A stretch of 64,000 nt of DNA, from NCBI RefSeq assembly GCF_964355755.1, contig NC_092679.1:13568932-13632931 (forward strand), in the 5' to 3' direction. The position numbers and the translations under genes were made by a program. The notes under the pieces are model-generated. The model saw only the letters and a program-made list of their open reading frames with translations. It searched no databases and was not told the origin of the DNA. Shown one piece after another: positions 11,265 to 22,133 of the stretch (within the stretch, counting starts at the first letter, position 1; each line of letters starts with the position of its first letter). This stretch comes from Antedon mediterranea. Its lineage: Eukaryota; Echinodermata; Crinoidea; Comatulida; Antedonidae.

Positions 11265-12945
11265 TAAGTGGGCATACCGCATTCATGTGGTGTCTCTCCT
11301 GTGTGTATTCTCAAATGATTCATGAATTATACATTTAAATTATTAAGACAGCACTCTCCCAATCGTCTCGTAGGCCTTAGACACCATCCGTACATCCAAT
11401 AAATCCTACTTTAAAAAGCCGCTATAAATATTTATCGGAATGAGAGTGAAAATGAGGATTAACTTTAAAAGAATAAACACTAGGACAAAGAGAATTTCAA
11501 GTAGAATTTATAAAAAAATATTAAGCAGAAGCTTAAATACATCTTAAGACAAGATAAAGAATTTGCAGAAGCAAAAAGACAGATGTAATTGGGTATACCG
11601 CATTCATGTGGTGTCTCCTGTTTGTATTCTCAAATGATGCATGAATTCTATATTTATAAGACAGCACTCTCCCAATCATACACAGGACACAAAGTTCAAA
11701 ATATTGCTTTCAAAATTTACCAACATATAATAGTCAAATGCTGATTGTGTTTAATTTCTTTCCACAATGTTCACATTCATAGGTTTTTCTCTTGCGTGTA
11801 TTCCTATCTATTCTCTTTAAAGTTCTTGCAACAATGTTGGCACTCTCCTAATTGCCATGACACCATTGGTACTTGGCACCCTAAATCCAGGGACTATTAT
11901 TGATCCACAACGCTAGGGTCCAATCAGAATCCAGTTGCTGGTTCCTTTAATGGTGGAAGAGGTGGAAGATGTGCAGGAATGTGGGAAATTTTAACAATGC
12001 ATGTCAATGATTCCAAATAAGGATCAAATTGATGCTGTTGACATTTGTGAACATTTAATCCAATGTGATACTCAAGACATCCAGGAAAACGTAAACAATC
12101 AATTATTATCAAAGGAATGATAAATACTTTAGATTTAAAATATACTAAAGAAGGTCCTGGAGAAATGCAATTTCATGACTGACAACAATGCTAAAATATC
12201 CAAGACAAGGTAAATATCAATTAATATTTATTATATTTAATAAGGAACGATAAATAATTTAGAATCAAAATATACTAAAGTCCTGGAGAAATATGCAATT
12301 TCATGACTGACAACAATGCTAAAAATATCCAAGACAAGGTAAATATCAATTAATATTTATTATATTTAATAAGGAACAGAAAAATACTAATGCTTATTGG
12401 TACATACTAAACACTAACTCAATCTTCGATTGGTCTAGTATTTTGAAGAAATCATTATCTCTTTTGGCAGTACCATCTAGTCACAGATTGTTTGCTGTTT
12501 TCGATATCACTAAGGTCCACACATTGAATTAGATTTACAATGATGGGGTTTGAATATCTTTAGAGAAGAGTTCAGTATAAGATCATCCAAAATTAACAAT
12601 TTCTAACAAGAAATACAGTAGCCACCCTTTTTTCTGCTTACTTTAAAAGGAAATTTAAAGTAGTAAATTATAGTTTATACACAGCACAAGTACTTTCTTA
12701 AAATGAAAGATGTGGTGTATGTATGTGGGTAGATTTCTAAACAGGGTAAACTTTAAACCACAGTAAATTACAACTTATTTCTATAGACCAATAATATCTA
12801 CAGATAATATCCACAAAAATGTGCTAATTTCTAATACACTTCATGATTAATTTCATTTATTATTTTTCAACTGTAGTTTTCATTTTTACCGATAATTAAT
12901 ATTAAGATGGCTCCAACTTTTTATTTTTTGTAATATTATATTTTA
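11265..12945 (-). repeat. Second copy of the zinc-finger-relic repeat
   Basis: This region is collinear with 4225-4723, 5394-5760 and 3608-3785 (in part rearranged). It keeps C2H2 relics at 11265-11365, 11585-11690 and 11760-11860. The last reads ECQHCCKNFKENR then TQEKPYECEHCGK with frameshifts on the minus strand. It carries the GGTACTTGGCACCCTA block without the unknown cassette, and two ~130-bp tandem units (12120-12375). 12376-12655 shows nothing recognisable. Confidence 0.75.
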
Positions 12946-13169
12946 TATCTATTTTGATTATTATATTATTAGATTAGATTGTTTGATTGCAGGTATCCTG
13001 TAGACATGTATATGGAAAATGATGTTGTATTACACATTCCAGAAGATCTAGACTTTGATCTAAATGTAAATTTGCCATGTCATGCAATTTATTCTGCCAA
13101 TAGTTTGGACACACATTAACTTGAGAGTTATACCAACAAGAAGCAAACATTTGAAACTAAAAGGAGAAC

Positions 13170-14182
13170 TTAAGAAACATGTAATTGTACACCCATCTAA
13201 AGCCAATATTCCTAGGCCAGAAACCGAACCCCAAGCTGCAGAGAGTAGACACCAGCTTGGGGAAGCTCTTCCTACAAACAGGGAAACAAGAAGCAAATTG
13301 GTCTGTAGCAAAACTAAAAGGAGAACTTAAGAAACATGTAATTGTACACCCAGCTAATGCCAAAAAAAACACAGTTGTTACGCTTATTTAATGAAGTCAA
13401 TATTCCTAGGCCAGAAACCAAACCTCAAGCTGCAGATAGTAGACACCAGCTTCTGGAAGCTCTTCCTACAAAGAGACTACTGATCCACTTAGTTTCTATG
13501 TTGTCAACAACATTACAAAATCTTCAACAATATGTGGCATCATTGACACGAAAAGTGAGTTCTTTGAGCTCTCAACTACAGCCGCAGTTGGTAGTCCTTC
13601 AACCATCAATAATACTGCCACTAGTTCCCAAGCAACGATAAGCGAGGACGTCACACTGGAGCCATACACAATTAATTCAGCAGTCGAGGCAATAAATCAG
13701 CCTAGTACGTCGACAAATAGACGGTAATAAACAGTATGTGTTGTTTTACAGTAAGGAACGATGAATAATTTAGCGTTAAGCGTCAAGGCCCACAGTTTGG
13801 ATTATTTAGATTATTTCAATAGACAAAGTGGAAGCCTACTGCTGAAAGAGCATTACAGAGTGATTTTCTGTACATGGTTTCAAGATTTAACAACCCTCGG
13901 ATACCTGGCTGGATCGGATTTAGGTACTTATCTGCCATATATTATTTACCTGTAATTGAAGCATCGCCTATAGAGATGAGCACTGCAAAAGCTTTTATTG
14001 AATGTAGCTCAGAAATGGCTTACAAATTCCAGCTGAAGCAGATAGTGCACATATTTGGTCAAGCAATTTATGCTAAAGTCCAAGAGATGCGATGAACAAA
14101 TAAAAACATAAGTATAAAGATTTAAGGAGATGGTGCTCAAATGGGTAGTTGTAAAATTACTTGTGGGAAATTCATTTCTTAA
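13170..14182 (+). repeat. Dispersed coding repeat, copy A
   Basis: Contains two or three tandem versions of a CCTAGGCCAGAAACC block (13211, 13407), then LQNLQQYVASLTRKVSSLSS, a short coiled-coil-like stretch. A 64-codon frame follows from the ATG at 13761 (MNNLALSVKAHSLDYLDYFN...), and then a segment reading PVIEASPIEMSTAKAF to FGQAIYAKVQEMR (13950-14095). It is nearly identical to copy B at 15706-16460. Stops and frame changes between the blocks indicate a decayed gene. Confidence 0.75.
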
Positions 14183-14320
14183 AGAATATCACAGATACAC
14201 GACCTATATGAGTTGTTGATTTTTGAAGTACTTTTTGTGCTGAACACATATTTGATATAATTTTTTGTTTTTAACAATCGGAAATTGCCGAAAATACATA
14301 ATTTTAATATTTTTCTAAGC

Positions 14321-14430
14321 CCCGCCCCCGGCGATGTTCAGCGAAGCGCGTCCAAGCCCTGTGACGTCAAAGCAGTAACATAGCTTTCTTGGGATATCGC
14401 TTGCCTCCTCCTGCATCGTGCGCTATATAC
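14321..14430 (+). promoter_or_regulatory. Putative promoter of the P2RX7_C-domain gene
   Basis: A GC box (CCCCGCCCCCGG, 14320-14331), a CRE-like GTGACGTCAA (14361-14370) and a TATA-like GCTATATAC (14422-14430) lie in order within 165 bases upstream of the ATG at 14484. The segment is locally G/C-rich compared with its surroundings. Confidence 0.5.
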
Positions 14431-14483
14431 ACACAACACAGTACTTTTTTATCAGCTATTCGCTATTTATCGTGTTGAAAGAG

Positions 14484-15619
14484 ATGGATTATATACAGCC
14501 GTATCAATTTGAGCCACTAGCAAATGAAGATGAGAGTATTGCAGAAGATGCATTAGTAATCGAAAAACAGAAGAGACTGGAAAATACGGAATGGTAAGTT
14601 TCGATTTTAAATTAAAAAGCCCAGCCTCCCCATCCCATTTAATTATTATAGGCCTAGCTAGGCTATGCTAAGCATGGATGTATTATCCGTATTAAACCTC
14701 CATGGGCTTAGGCTGCCTTACCTTTGATTAGAGCCGGGCCTAGCTAAATAGGCCCTAGTTTAGGAATAATTTGTGACTTTTTAACCCCACTTCAACAGTA
14801 CAACGAATCCAATCGGTTTTTAAATGTGTTGGAATGGTTTCCGAAATGACGACTACTACTACAGTACTACTACTAGGCCTAGCCTAGCCTTAATAAATAA
14901 TACTAGGCCTCTAGGCTAGTTAATCAAGCAACACTTTCTAGCCTATCTCTTAATTATATTATAATGGATAAAGCCATTGTACAATAAAGGGTAGTAGTAC
15001 TGTAGTAGCTGTTATCGGTCACACCTACGTAAGACAATAGAGCCAATTTATTGTTATGTTACATGGTCTCCCTTTTTAAAAAAAAAACAATACTACCATT
15101 TTTGTTAAGGTGCACATGTGGGAATTGTAAAATAATGCAGTCCTTTGAAGAGTGCCTATGTTGCACCGAGGTAGCAGATGTCATCAGCACCAGAGACCGT
15201 GATGCGGAGATTACAGGAGAATTTCAGTGCATCACCGACCACCCAGGATTTCATGCAAATTGTCTAGATGTGTGGGCTTTACAGATGGCAAGAAAAAATA
15301 CACCCAAAAAATTCTTGACTAAAGAAGCTAAATCAATGCATGAGTAAGTATTTATGACAACTGTTTTAATAATCAACAATTTTCAGCCAATTCTACAAAA
15401 TAAATGTATATAACATTATATGGTTTCTGAAATTGACTACAAATCTATATTTTTTGTTATAGAAAGTACAGGCACACAAGTTACAGGAACTTCGTGAAAT
15501 GGACACATGGATACATGGGTCGAAGCAATCGTGTAATTATCCCAGCATGTGTTGTTTCGAGAATCCGAAACACATTTTCATCCGAGCAATACACCGGTTT
15601 CAAATATCCATCTCTTTAG
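14484..15619 (+). CDS. P2X7 receptor C-terminal (P2RX7_C) domain protein, stand-alone
   Basis: Three exons join to 166 codons: 14484-14593, 15110-15343 and 15463-15619, with GT/AG borders and continuous phase. The protein starts MDYIQPYQFEPLANEDE. Exon 2 gives WCTCGNC (37-43), ECLCC (51-55) and QCITDHPGFHANCLD (76-90). Exon 3 gives YRNFVKWTHGYMGR and RVIIPACVVSRIRNTFSSEQ, ending YTGFKYPSL. This Cys/His pattern is the cytosolic ballast domain of P2X7 receptors, which binds zinc and a guanine nucleotide in the vertebrate channel. Here there is no channel part. Stand-alone copies of this domain are common in invertebrates. The gene sits between two nearly identical copies of a decayed repeat, so it is an inserted or transposed unit. 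Function unknown. Confidence 0.85.
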
Positions 15620-15705
15620 GTTGAAAGCGTGTACGGTGAGCAGCTATTGCTTCAGTTTTGTTGGGACGGGCAAACTCGCTGCATAGTGGCGGTGGCACAT
15701 CTTCA

Positions 15706-16460
15706 ATTTGTCTAGGCCAGAAACCAAACCTCAAGCTGCAGATAGTAGACACCAGCTTCTGGAAGCTCTCCTACAAAGAGACTACTGATCGACTTAGTTT
15801 CTATGTTGTCAACAACAGTACAAAATCTTCAACAAAATGTGGCATCATTGACACGAAAAGTGAGTTCTTTGAGCTCTCAACTACAGCCAGCAGTTGGTAG
15901 TCCTTCAACCAACAATAATACTGCCACTAGTTCCCGAGCAACGATAAGCGAGGACGTCACACTGGAGCCATACACCATTAATTCAGCAGTCGAGGCAATA
16001 AATCAGCCTAGTACGTTGACAAATAGACGGTAATAAACAGTATGTGTTGTTTTACAGTAAGGAACGATGAATAATTTAGCGTTAAGCGTCAAGGCCCACA
16101 GTTTGGATTATTTAGATTATTTCAATAGACAAAGTGGAAGCCTACTGCTGAAAGAGCATTACAGAGTGATTTTCTGTACATGGTTTCAAGATTTAACAAC
16201 CCTCGGATACCTGGCTGGATCGGATTTAGGTACTTATCTGCCATATATTATTTACCTGTAATTGAAGCATCGCCTATAGAGATGAGCACTGCAAAAGCTT
16301 TTATTGAATGTAGCTCAGAAATGGCTGACAAATTCCAGCTGAAGCAGATAGTGCACATATTTGGTCAAGCAATTTATGCTAAAGTCCAAGAGATGCGATG
16401 AACAAATAAAAACATAAGTATAAAGATTCAAGGAGATGGTGCTCAAATGGGTAATTTCAT
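15706..16460 (+). repeat. Dispersed coding repeat, copy B
   Basis: It matches copy A (13407-14182) at nearly every base. Open pieces: 15803-16033 (MLSTTVQNLQQNVASLTRKV, coiled-coil-like heptads, then a Ser/Thr-rich tail) and 16067-16261 plus 16180-16401 (MNNLALSVKAHSLDYLDYFN; VIEASPIEMSTAKAF). A diverged relative of the last block is at 61660-61800, where it is followed by a GEFHTAMSFISVIGK segment, showing what the complete protein looked like. Confidence 0.75.
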
Positions 16461-17010
16461 TTCTTAACCACGAAATAAAGCTGTTTGGCATATCCTATCA
16501 AAATCTAAAAGAAATTTACCCAGTTACACTTTTCTATGATTGTGATAACCTAAAAGAAAACTAAGAAATTCCTTTTCTGGAAAGAAGATTCTGTTCATCC
16601 AAGGTATACTGGATGGGTCATCTGTTTTAGGACCACTATAAACAGAGAAAACTTGACCATGCCTAATATTGATAGTATCCATCCAGTTTCATACTGCCAT
16701 CAATTCCACTATCCATATACTGGCATGCATTCTTCTCTGGATTTCAATGTGTAGCGAAAAACTTTTGTCATTAGAAGTTGAGAAAATATTTTCACTTGGA
16801 AATAAATTAGCTCAAGTTGATGGCTCTTCAAATGTTGAAGACCTAATAAAAAATTTAGAGGCAAATATTAATTTGAGAGGCATAAACAATGGTAATTTTA
16901 GAATACCATTAGATAAAAATGGAAAACCAGAGCAGAAAGACGCTGCAATCACAATAATTTGCCCAAATCCCCTCACGAGAGTAGACCTATCAAGTTTATA
17001 TGTCTAGAGT
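16461..17010 (+). pseudogene. Degenerate coding repeat with a 75-codon open tail
   Basis: After the GDGAQ-type block and the SIHPVSYCHQFH-like words, a frame at 16770-17007 reads EVEKIFSLGNKLAQVDGSS to LTRVDLSSLYV. I do not recognise it. It is probably the 3' end of the same decayed mobile gene family. Confidence 0.4.
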
Positions 17011-17065
17011 TTATTAAGTTGAATAAAATTTGTAGATTTAATATTTATTATACATATTTTGCATA

Positions 17066-17212
17066 ATGGATTCACAATTCTCAACAGTAGTGAATGGTAT
17101 AATGTTCTTAATGATCTCCTTATTGATATGTTGTTTATGTAAGGATTTGAATAGAAAAGATACAAGTATAAAGCACAGCAGTGTCAATACGTCTGGTAAT
17201 TGTAGTAGTTGA
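17066..17212 (+). CDS. Small putative membrane peptide (48 aa)
   Basis: The frame begins MDSQFSTVVNG, then has one strongly hydrophobic stretch (IMFLMISLLICCLC), then a basic, polar tail (KDLNRKD). This fits a single transmembrane anchor. A diverged copy at 18593-18661 reads MDTQFITVANG plus ILFLMILLMLFM and then stops. The conserved start and hydrophobic core suggest it was once coding; it may now be only part of a repeat. Confidence 0.35.
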   Translation: MDSQFSTVVNGIMFLMISLLICCLCKDLNRKDTSIKHSSVNTSGNCSS

Positions 17213-17429
17213 ATTATGGATAGAAAATCTGAATTTAAAACAGTCATGTATGACATCTTTGACCTACATGTGCTGTCCATCTAAGAATGTAAACGACATA
17301 GGCACTATAAATTAGGAAAATGGTAATAGTAATACCAATTGTGAAATTATCAAAGATACAACTTAATTTAAAGGAATAGTTGATGATATCCTAGCATATT
17401 ATCTTATGGAACAGCGCTCGCTTCAGAGT

Positions 17430-18180
17430 TTGACAAATGTGGTCTTTGTAGTATTGAAGTGAAAGAAAACAATATTTACGTATCATGTGACTGTTGCAGT
17501 AAATGTTTCCATGTGACCAGACAAACAGTTTCCAGAGTAATTTGGATTTGTTCAATGTGTGGGAATAGTAATTTTGCTGATCATATGTTAGGTGAGATAG
17601 GAATACCTTGTCATTTCAATAGGTATATGATTTTAGAACATGATGACTGTTGTTACGGACTTCCAAAAAATAACGAAAAATGAAGATAAATGTTGTTCAA
17701 GACTAAGAAACCGAATTTAACAAAGAATAATGCCAATGTCAACTTTTTAGTAGTGGAATTATGGATAGAAAATCTGAATTTAAAACAGTCATGTATGACA
17801 TCTTGGACCTACATGTGCTGTCCATCTAAAAATGTCAACGACATAGGCACTATATATTATGAAAATGAAGGAATGGAAATGAATTTTACACTAAAGATCT
17901 CGACAAGATATTGACTCTTAGAAATGAATTGTACTATTATATTCAAAAAGATTCAACTTTGGATGATGACCCTTTGATGATTTCTGAACTGCCAAAAGAA
18001 TTGGATATTTTGGATAATACATTTGTAATATCTCCCAAAGAATCAGTGTTTGGCATAATAGATAGGAATCTCAAATTGATTGCTGAATACGGAGGTTTTC
18101 CATTAAACCAAAGACATCAATTATTATTTCTTACATTTAAAGGAAAGATGAATATTTTAAATTCAAAATATTGCTGAAAG
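17430..18180 (+). pseudogene. PHD-like finger and downstream frames, copy 1
   Basis: At 17430-17580 the plus strand reads FDKCGLCSIEV, IYVSCDCCSKCFHVT, then VIWICSMCGNSNFADH, a PHD-type pattern (Cys pairs, CFH, W-x-C-x2-C). PHD fingers occur in ORF1 proteins of some LINEs. The frames that follow (ELWIENLNLKQSCMTSWTYM; LRNELYYYIQKDSTLDDDPL; ELPKELDILDNTFVISPKES) are unidentified and separated by stops. The block is duplicated at 18580-19815. Confidence 0.5.
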
Positions 18181-18446
18181 TTTTTCAGAAATATGTAATC
18201 ATCTGTAGCAGAGGAATGCAGAGGAATATTGAAATAAGGAAAAAATGAATACTTTAGATTCAAAATATACTTTAAAATATGTCCTGAAGAAATATGCAAA
18301 TTCCTATTTCAAAAGAATGCTGAAAATATCCAGGGAAACAATTAATATTTCTTATATTAAATAAGGAAATATAAATATTTCAGATTCAAAATATTGTTTC
18401 TGAAATTTGTAAACATATATTATAAACACAATTGCCCATTGTGTTA

Positions 18447-18490
18447 ATTTTTTTCCACAATGTTCACATTCATAAGGTTTCTCTCCATGT
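18447..18490 (-). pseudogene. C2H2 zinc-finger linker relic
   Basis: A minus-strand HGEKPYECEHCGK-type block, like the one at 6805-6860. Confidence 0.55.
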
Positions 18491-18559
18491 TTATTTTTCA
18501 TTGCAGATTACATCAATTGTTATAGGATTTGAAAACAGAGTTCACTAATTTGAATAAAT

Positions 18560-19815
18560 TTGTAGATTTATTTATTATACACATTTTGCATAATGGATAC
18601 ACAATTCATAACAGTAGCGAATGGTATATTGTTCTTAATGATCTTACTAATGTTATTTATGTAAGGATTTGAATAGAAAAGATACAAGTAAAAAGCACAA
18701 TAAAAAATCGTAATGCCAATTGTGAATTTATCAAAGATAAACCTGCATTTAAAGGAATAGTTGATGATATCAAGCATATTATCTTTATTACAGTGCTGGC
18801 TTTAGACAATATTTACGTAAAATCTGACTGTTGCAGTAAATATTTCCATGTGCCCTATGTAAAGACACATTTTCTAAGACAAACTCTGATTCCAGAGTAA
18901 TTTGGATTTGTTCAATGTGTGGGAATAGTAATTTTGCTGATCATATGTTAGGTGACCCTTTGATGATTTCTGAACTGCCAAAAGAATTGGATATTTTGGA
19001 TAATACATTTGTAATATCTCCCAAAGAATCAGTGCCCTATGTAAAGACACATTTTCTAAGACAAACTCTGATTCCAGAGTAATTTGGATTTGTTCAATGT
19101 GTGGGAATAGTAATTTTGCTGATCATATGTTAGGTGAGATAGGTATACCTTGTCATTTCAATAGGTATATGATTTTAGAACATGATGACTGTGTTACTGA
19201 CTTCCAAAAAAATAACGAAAAATGAAGATAAATGTTGTAAGACCAACAAACCGAATTTAACAAAGAATAATGCCTAATGTCAACTTTTTAGTAGTGGAAT
19301 TATGGATAGAAAATCTGAATTTAAAACAGTCATGTATGACATCTTGGACCTACATGTGCTGTCCATCTAAGAATGTCAACAACATAGGCACTATAAAGTA
19401 GGAAAATGGTAATACCAATTGTGAATTTATCAAAGATACAACTTAATTTAAATGAAAAAATGATGAAAAAGAAGGAATGGAAATGAATTTTACACTAAAA
19501 AGATCTCGACAAGATATTGACTCTTAGAAATGAATTGTACTATTATATTCAAAAAGATTCAACTTTCGATGAGGACCTTTTGATGATTTCTGAACTGCCA
19601 AAAGAATTGGATATTTTGGATAATACATTTGTAATATCTCCCAAAGAATCAGTGTTTGGCATAATAAATGGGAATTTCAAATTGATTGCTGAATACGGAG
19701 GTTTGTCATTAAACCAAGCTCTTGAACAAGAATGCCATTATCATGATGCTTGGTTTATGAATTTCAACAGAAGCACATTTTTATTATTAAACGTTAAAAT
19801 GGTTTTCTTATTTTG
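18560..19815 (+). repeat. Tandem duplicate of the 17040-18480 segment, copy 2
   Basis: It repeats the small membrane frame, the PHD-like block (rearranged, with an extra internal duplication of a CCCTATGTAAAGACACATTT segment at 18857 and 19034) and the LRNELYYYIQKDSTFDEDLL frame. That last frame is open here for 99 codons (19517-19816), ending DAWFMNFNRSTFLLLNVKMV. The order of pieces differs from copy 1. Confidence 0.75.
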
Positions 19816-22133
19816 ATCGACATGCTAGAGATCGTGTCGGTAGTGTTATTTGGAGTAGGTAGATATTTACTACAGACTCTCAAATTTTTCCTCCCACCAC
19901 TTCTATAATTTCTTCCTATGTTCAAATTGTGGAAACTTGGGACAAGATAAATAATCAGTCTTTAAATTTGAATATTTGCTGAACCATCCTTTTGACATTT
20001 GTCAAACACTTCAGTCAAATACCCAAGACATCAATTATTATTTTTTACATTTAAAAGATGAATATTTTAGATTCAAAATATTGCTGAAAGTCATTCTTTG
20101 GATTTAAGCACTCTCCTGATCACTACAGTGGCCATAGACACCTTCCTTACATGGCACTTCAGGTTTAGGAATTTAGGGAACATGTCTGAAAGTTCTTCAG
20201 AAATCTTTGAATATATGTTGCGGAAGAATACCAAAAATATCCAGGACATGTTACACATCAATTATCATTTCTTATATTGAATAAGGAAAGATGAATATTT
20301 TAGACTGAAAATATTATTAGGAGTCCTTCAAAAATCTGTAATCATCTCTAAATTTATTTTTAAAAAGTCCTGAAGAAATATGCAATTATGCGTTAAAATA
20401 TCCAGGACAATTAGGTACATATCAATTATTATTACCTTGGCCAAGGATGTTTTCACCCCTATATGTGTGCGTGTATATGAACAGCCTATAGGTGACAGTT
20501 CAATACCAACGCTTCACCTAGATAAAATGGATCTAGTATTGTAGAATTCATCAATAGTGGTGCGATACATGAGAATCTTTTATGAATGTTGACCTGTCAA
20601 TGCATGGCTCATTTAAAGCACAATAATATAACTGGTCATGACTTGTGTTTTAAAGCCTTGGTAGCTAGACTCCTAATTGTGGGACCTTAGAAGGTAGGTC
20701 CGCGTTTATAAATTATTAATAAATAAACATAACACTAATATGTGGTTGTCATACAAGATAGATTGTTTGTGGTTAAAGAAATCAAATACAAAGATGTTGC
20801 TGTAGTTACAAACTCAGACCCTCTCTATGATATACTTTTTAAACTAGCAGAATATGCGACAAATGTAGTTAGACTTTAAAACAAGTCTTGGATAAGGACT
20901 ATAAAACCATCAAAAAATGCTTGTGTGCAAAAAAAAAACTTTGAGATGAGTAGGGAGTTACCCAAATATAAAGCCACGATCACACACAGAGAGTTATCAT
21001 AACTCATCAAGAGGGCCCCTTGATTGTCGCTGTTTAGGGCCACCCTCTATAAATAAGGCGAAATAAAATTGGTTTATGGCTAACAAGATTTACATCTTGT
21101 ACACATATTATTATACAATAATGAATGCTTATGAATGAGATTGTTCAAGAGGTGAAAGATGAAAGGTTATTATTTTCACAAGGCGACAACCGAGTGAGAA
21201 TATGACCTTTCATCTATTGCCGAATGATATTTTTACCATAGCATGAATATACAAACATTCATTATTTGTTTTATATAACATTTAAGTAGATTCTTGTCAT
21301 TTCATTCAGATTGAATGAAAGGTTGGCCTACATTTGATTAAAATTAAAAGATACCAATTTAATTTTTTTATACATCTATCTAAAAAAGGTTTTTACCTCT
21401 ATAGCTTATTGGTTTTTTTGAGTCAGCATCATCATGTAATTTAGTCATTTTATCGTCGCTCAACAGAGCAAAATTGCAACAGGAGATTGTTGTTAAGGGA
21501 GTTTGTGTAGTTCTAAACTCCTGTGGGAGCATGCGCAAAGCATTGTTGTTGTCGGTATAGGAATACATAGACGAGCATAAAAAAAGTTCCTTATTTTTTT
21601 ATCACATGACCCACAATCTTCCAATCAAATGACAGGAATCTATTTAGGCGTTGTATAAAGATACCTAGTTCATATACGCTATATCGGGGGGTTATCAACA
21701 GTAGGTTAGATAGTAATATAAAATCAATCTCATGGTTATATAGCACGTGAGGACATTGTAAGGTGGCGTCTGGCTTTTTATTCTCTATTAACAGTGGTTC
21801 TTCATAGGCTATGAATACACTAGATGGATGAATCTGACCTGTGGACTGTCGGTTGATAACCCCTGTGCTATACAAATCAACCTATTTTTGTTAATAATAA
21901 TAATAGATCCTTCCATCATCTGCACTGATATCAATGGTATAGCAGTATACTACTTGACATGTGTTGCATTTTGTAACTACACTAGGTAGATACATTCAAT
22001 ACCACCCGCTGCACAGATATAATTTTGAAACTAGCATTCTTACGCATCTTGCTATTACACTAGGTAGATCCATCTAATGCCTCACCACCCTCTGCACCGA
22101 TTATCATATCTCACCACCTCTGAGCCGATACTC
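19816..22133. other. No gene seen; degenerate repeats
   Basis: 19990-20420 repeats AGATTCAAAATATTGCTGAAAGT-type units also found at 6540-6780 and 18160-18400. 21560-21640 belongs to a short family (ATCACATGACCCACAATC) that recurs near 24285 and, inverted, near 51250. The remainder is A/T-rich without long frames. Confidence 0.6.

Noticed and set aside
13157-13391. Overlapping short frames on both strands
   Set aside because: By-products of the internally repeated CCTAGGCCAGAAACC block.
13761-14095. BTB/POZ transcription factor
   Set aside because: Only a short LCDVIF-like word fits in one copy; the remainder matches a mobile-DNA-linked family instead.
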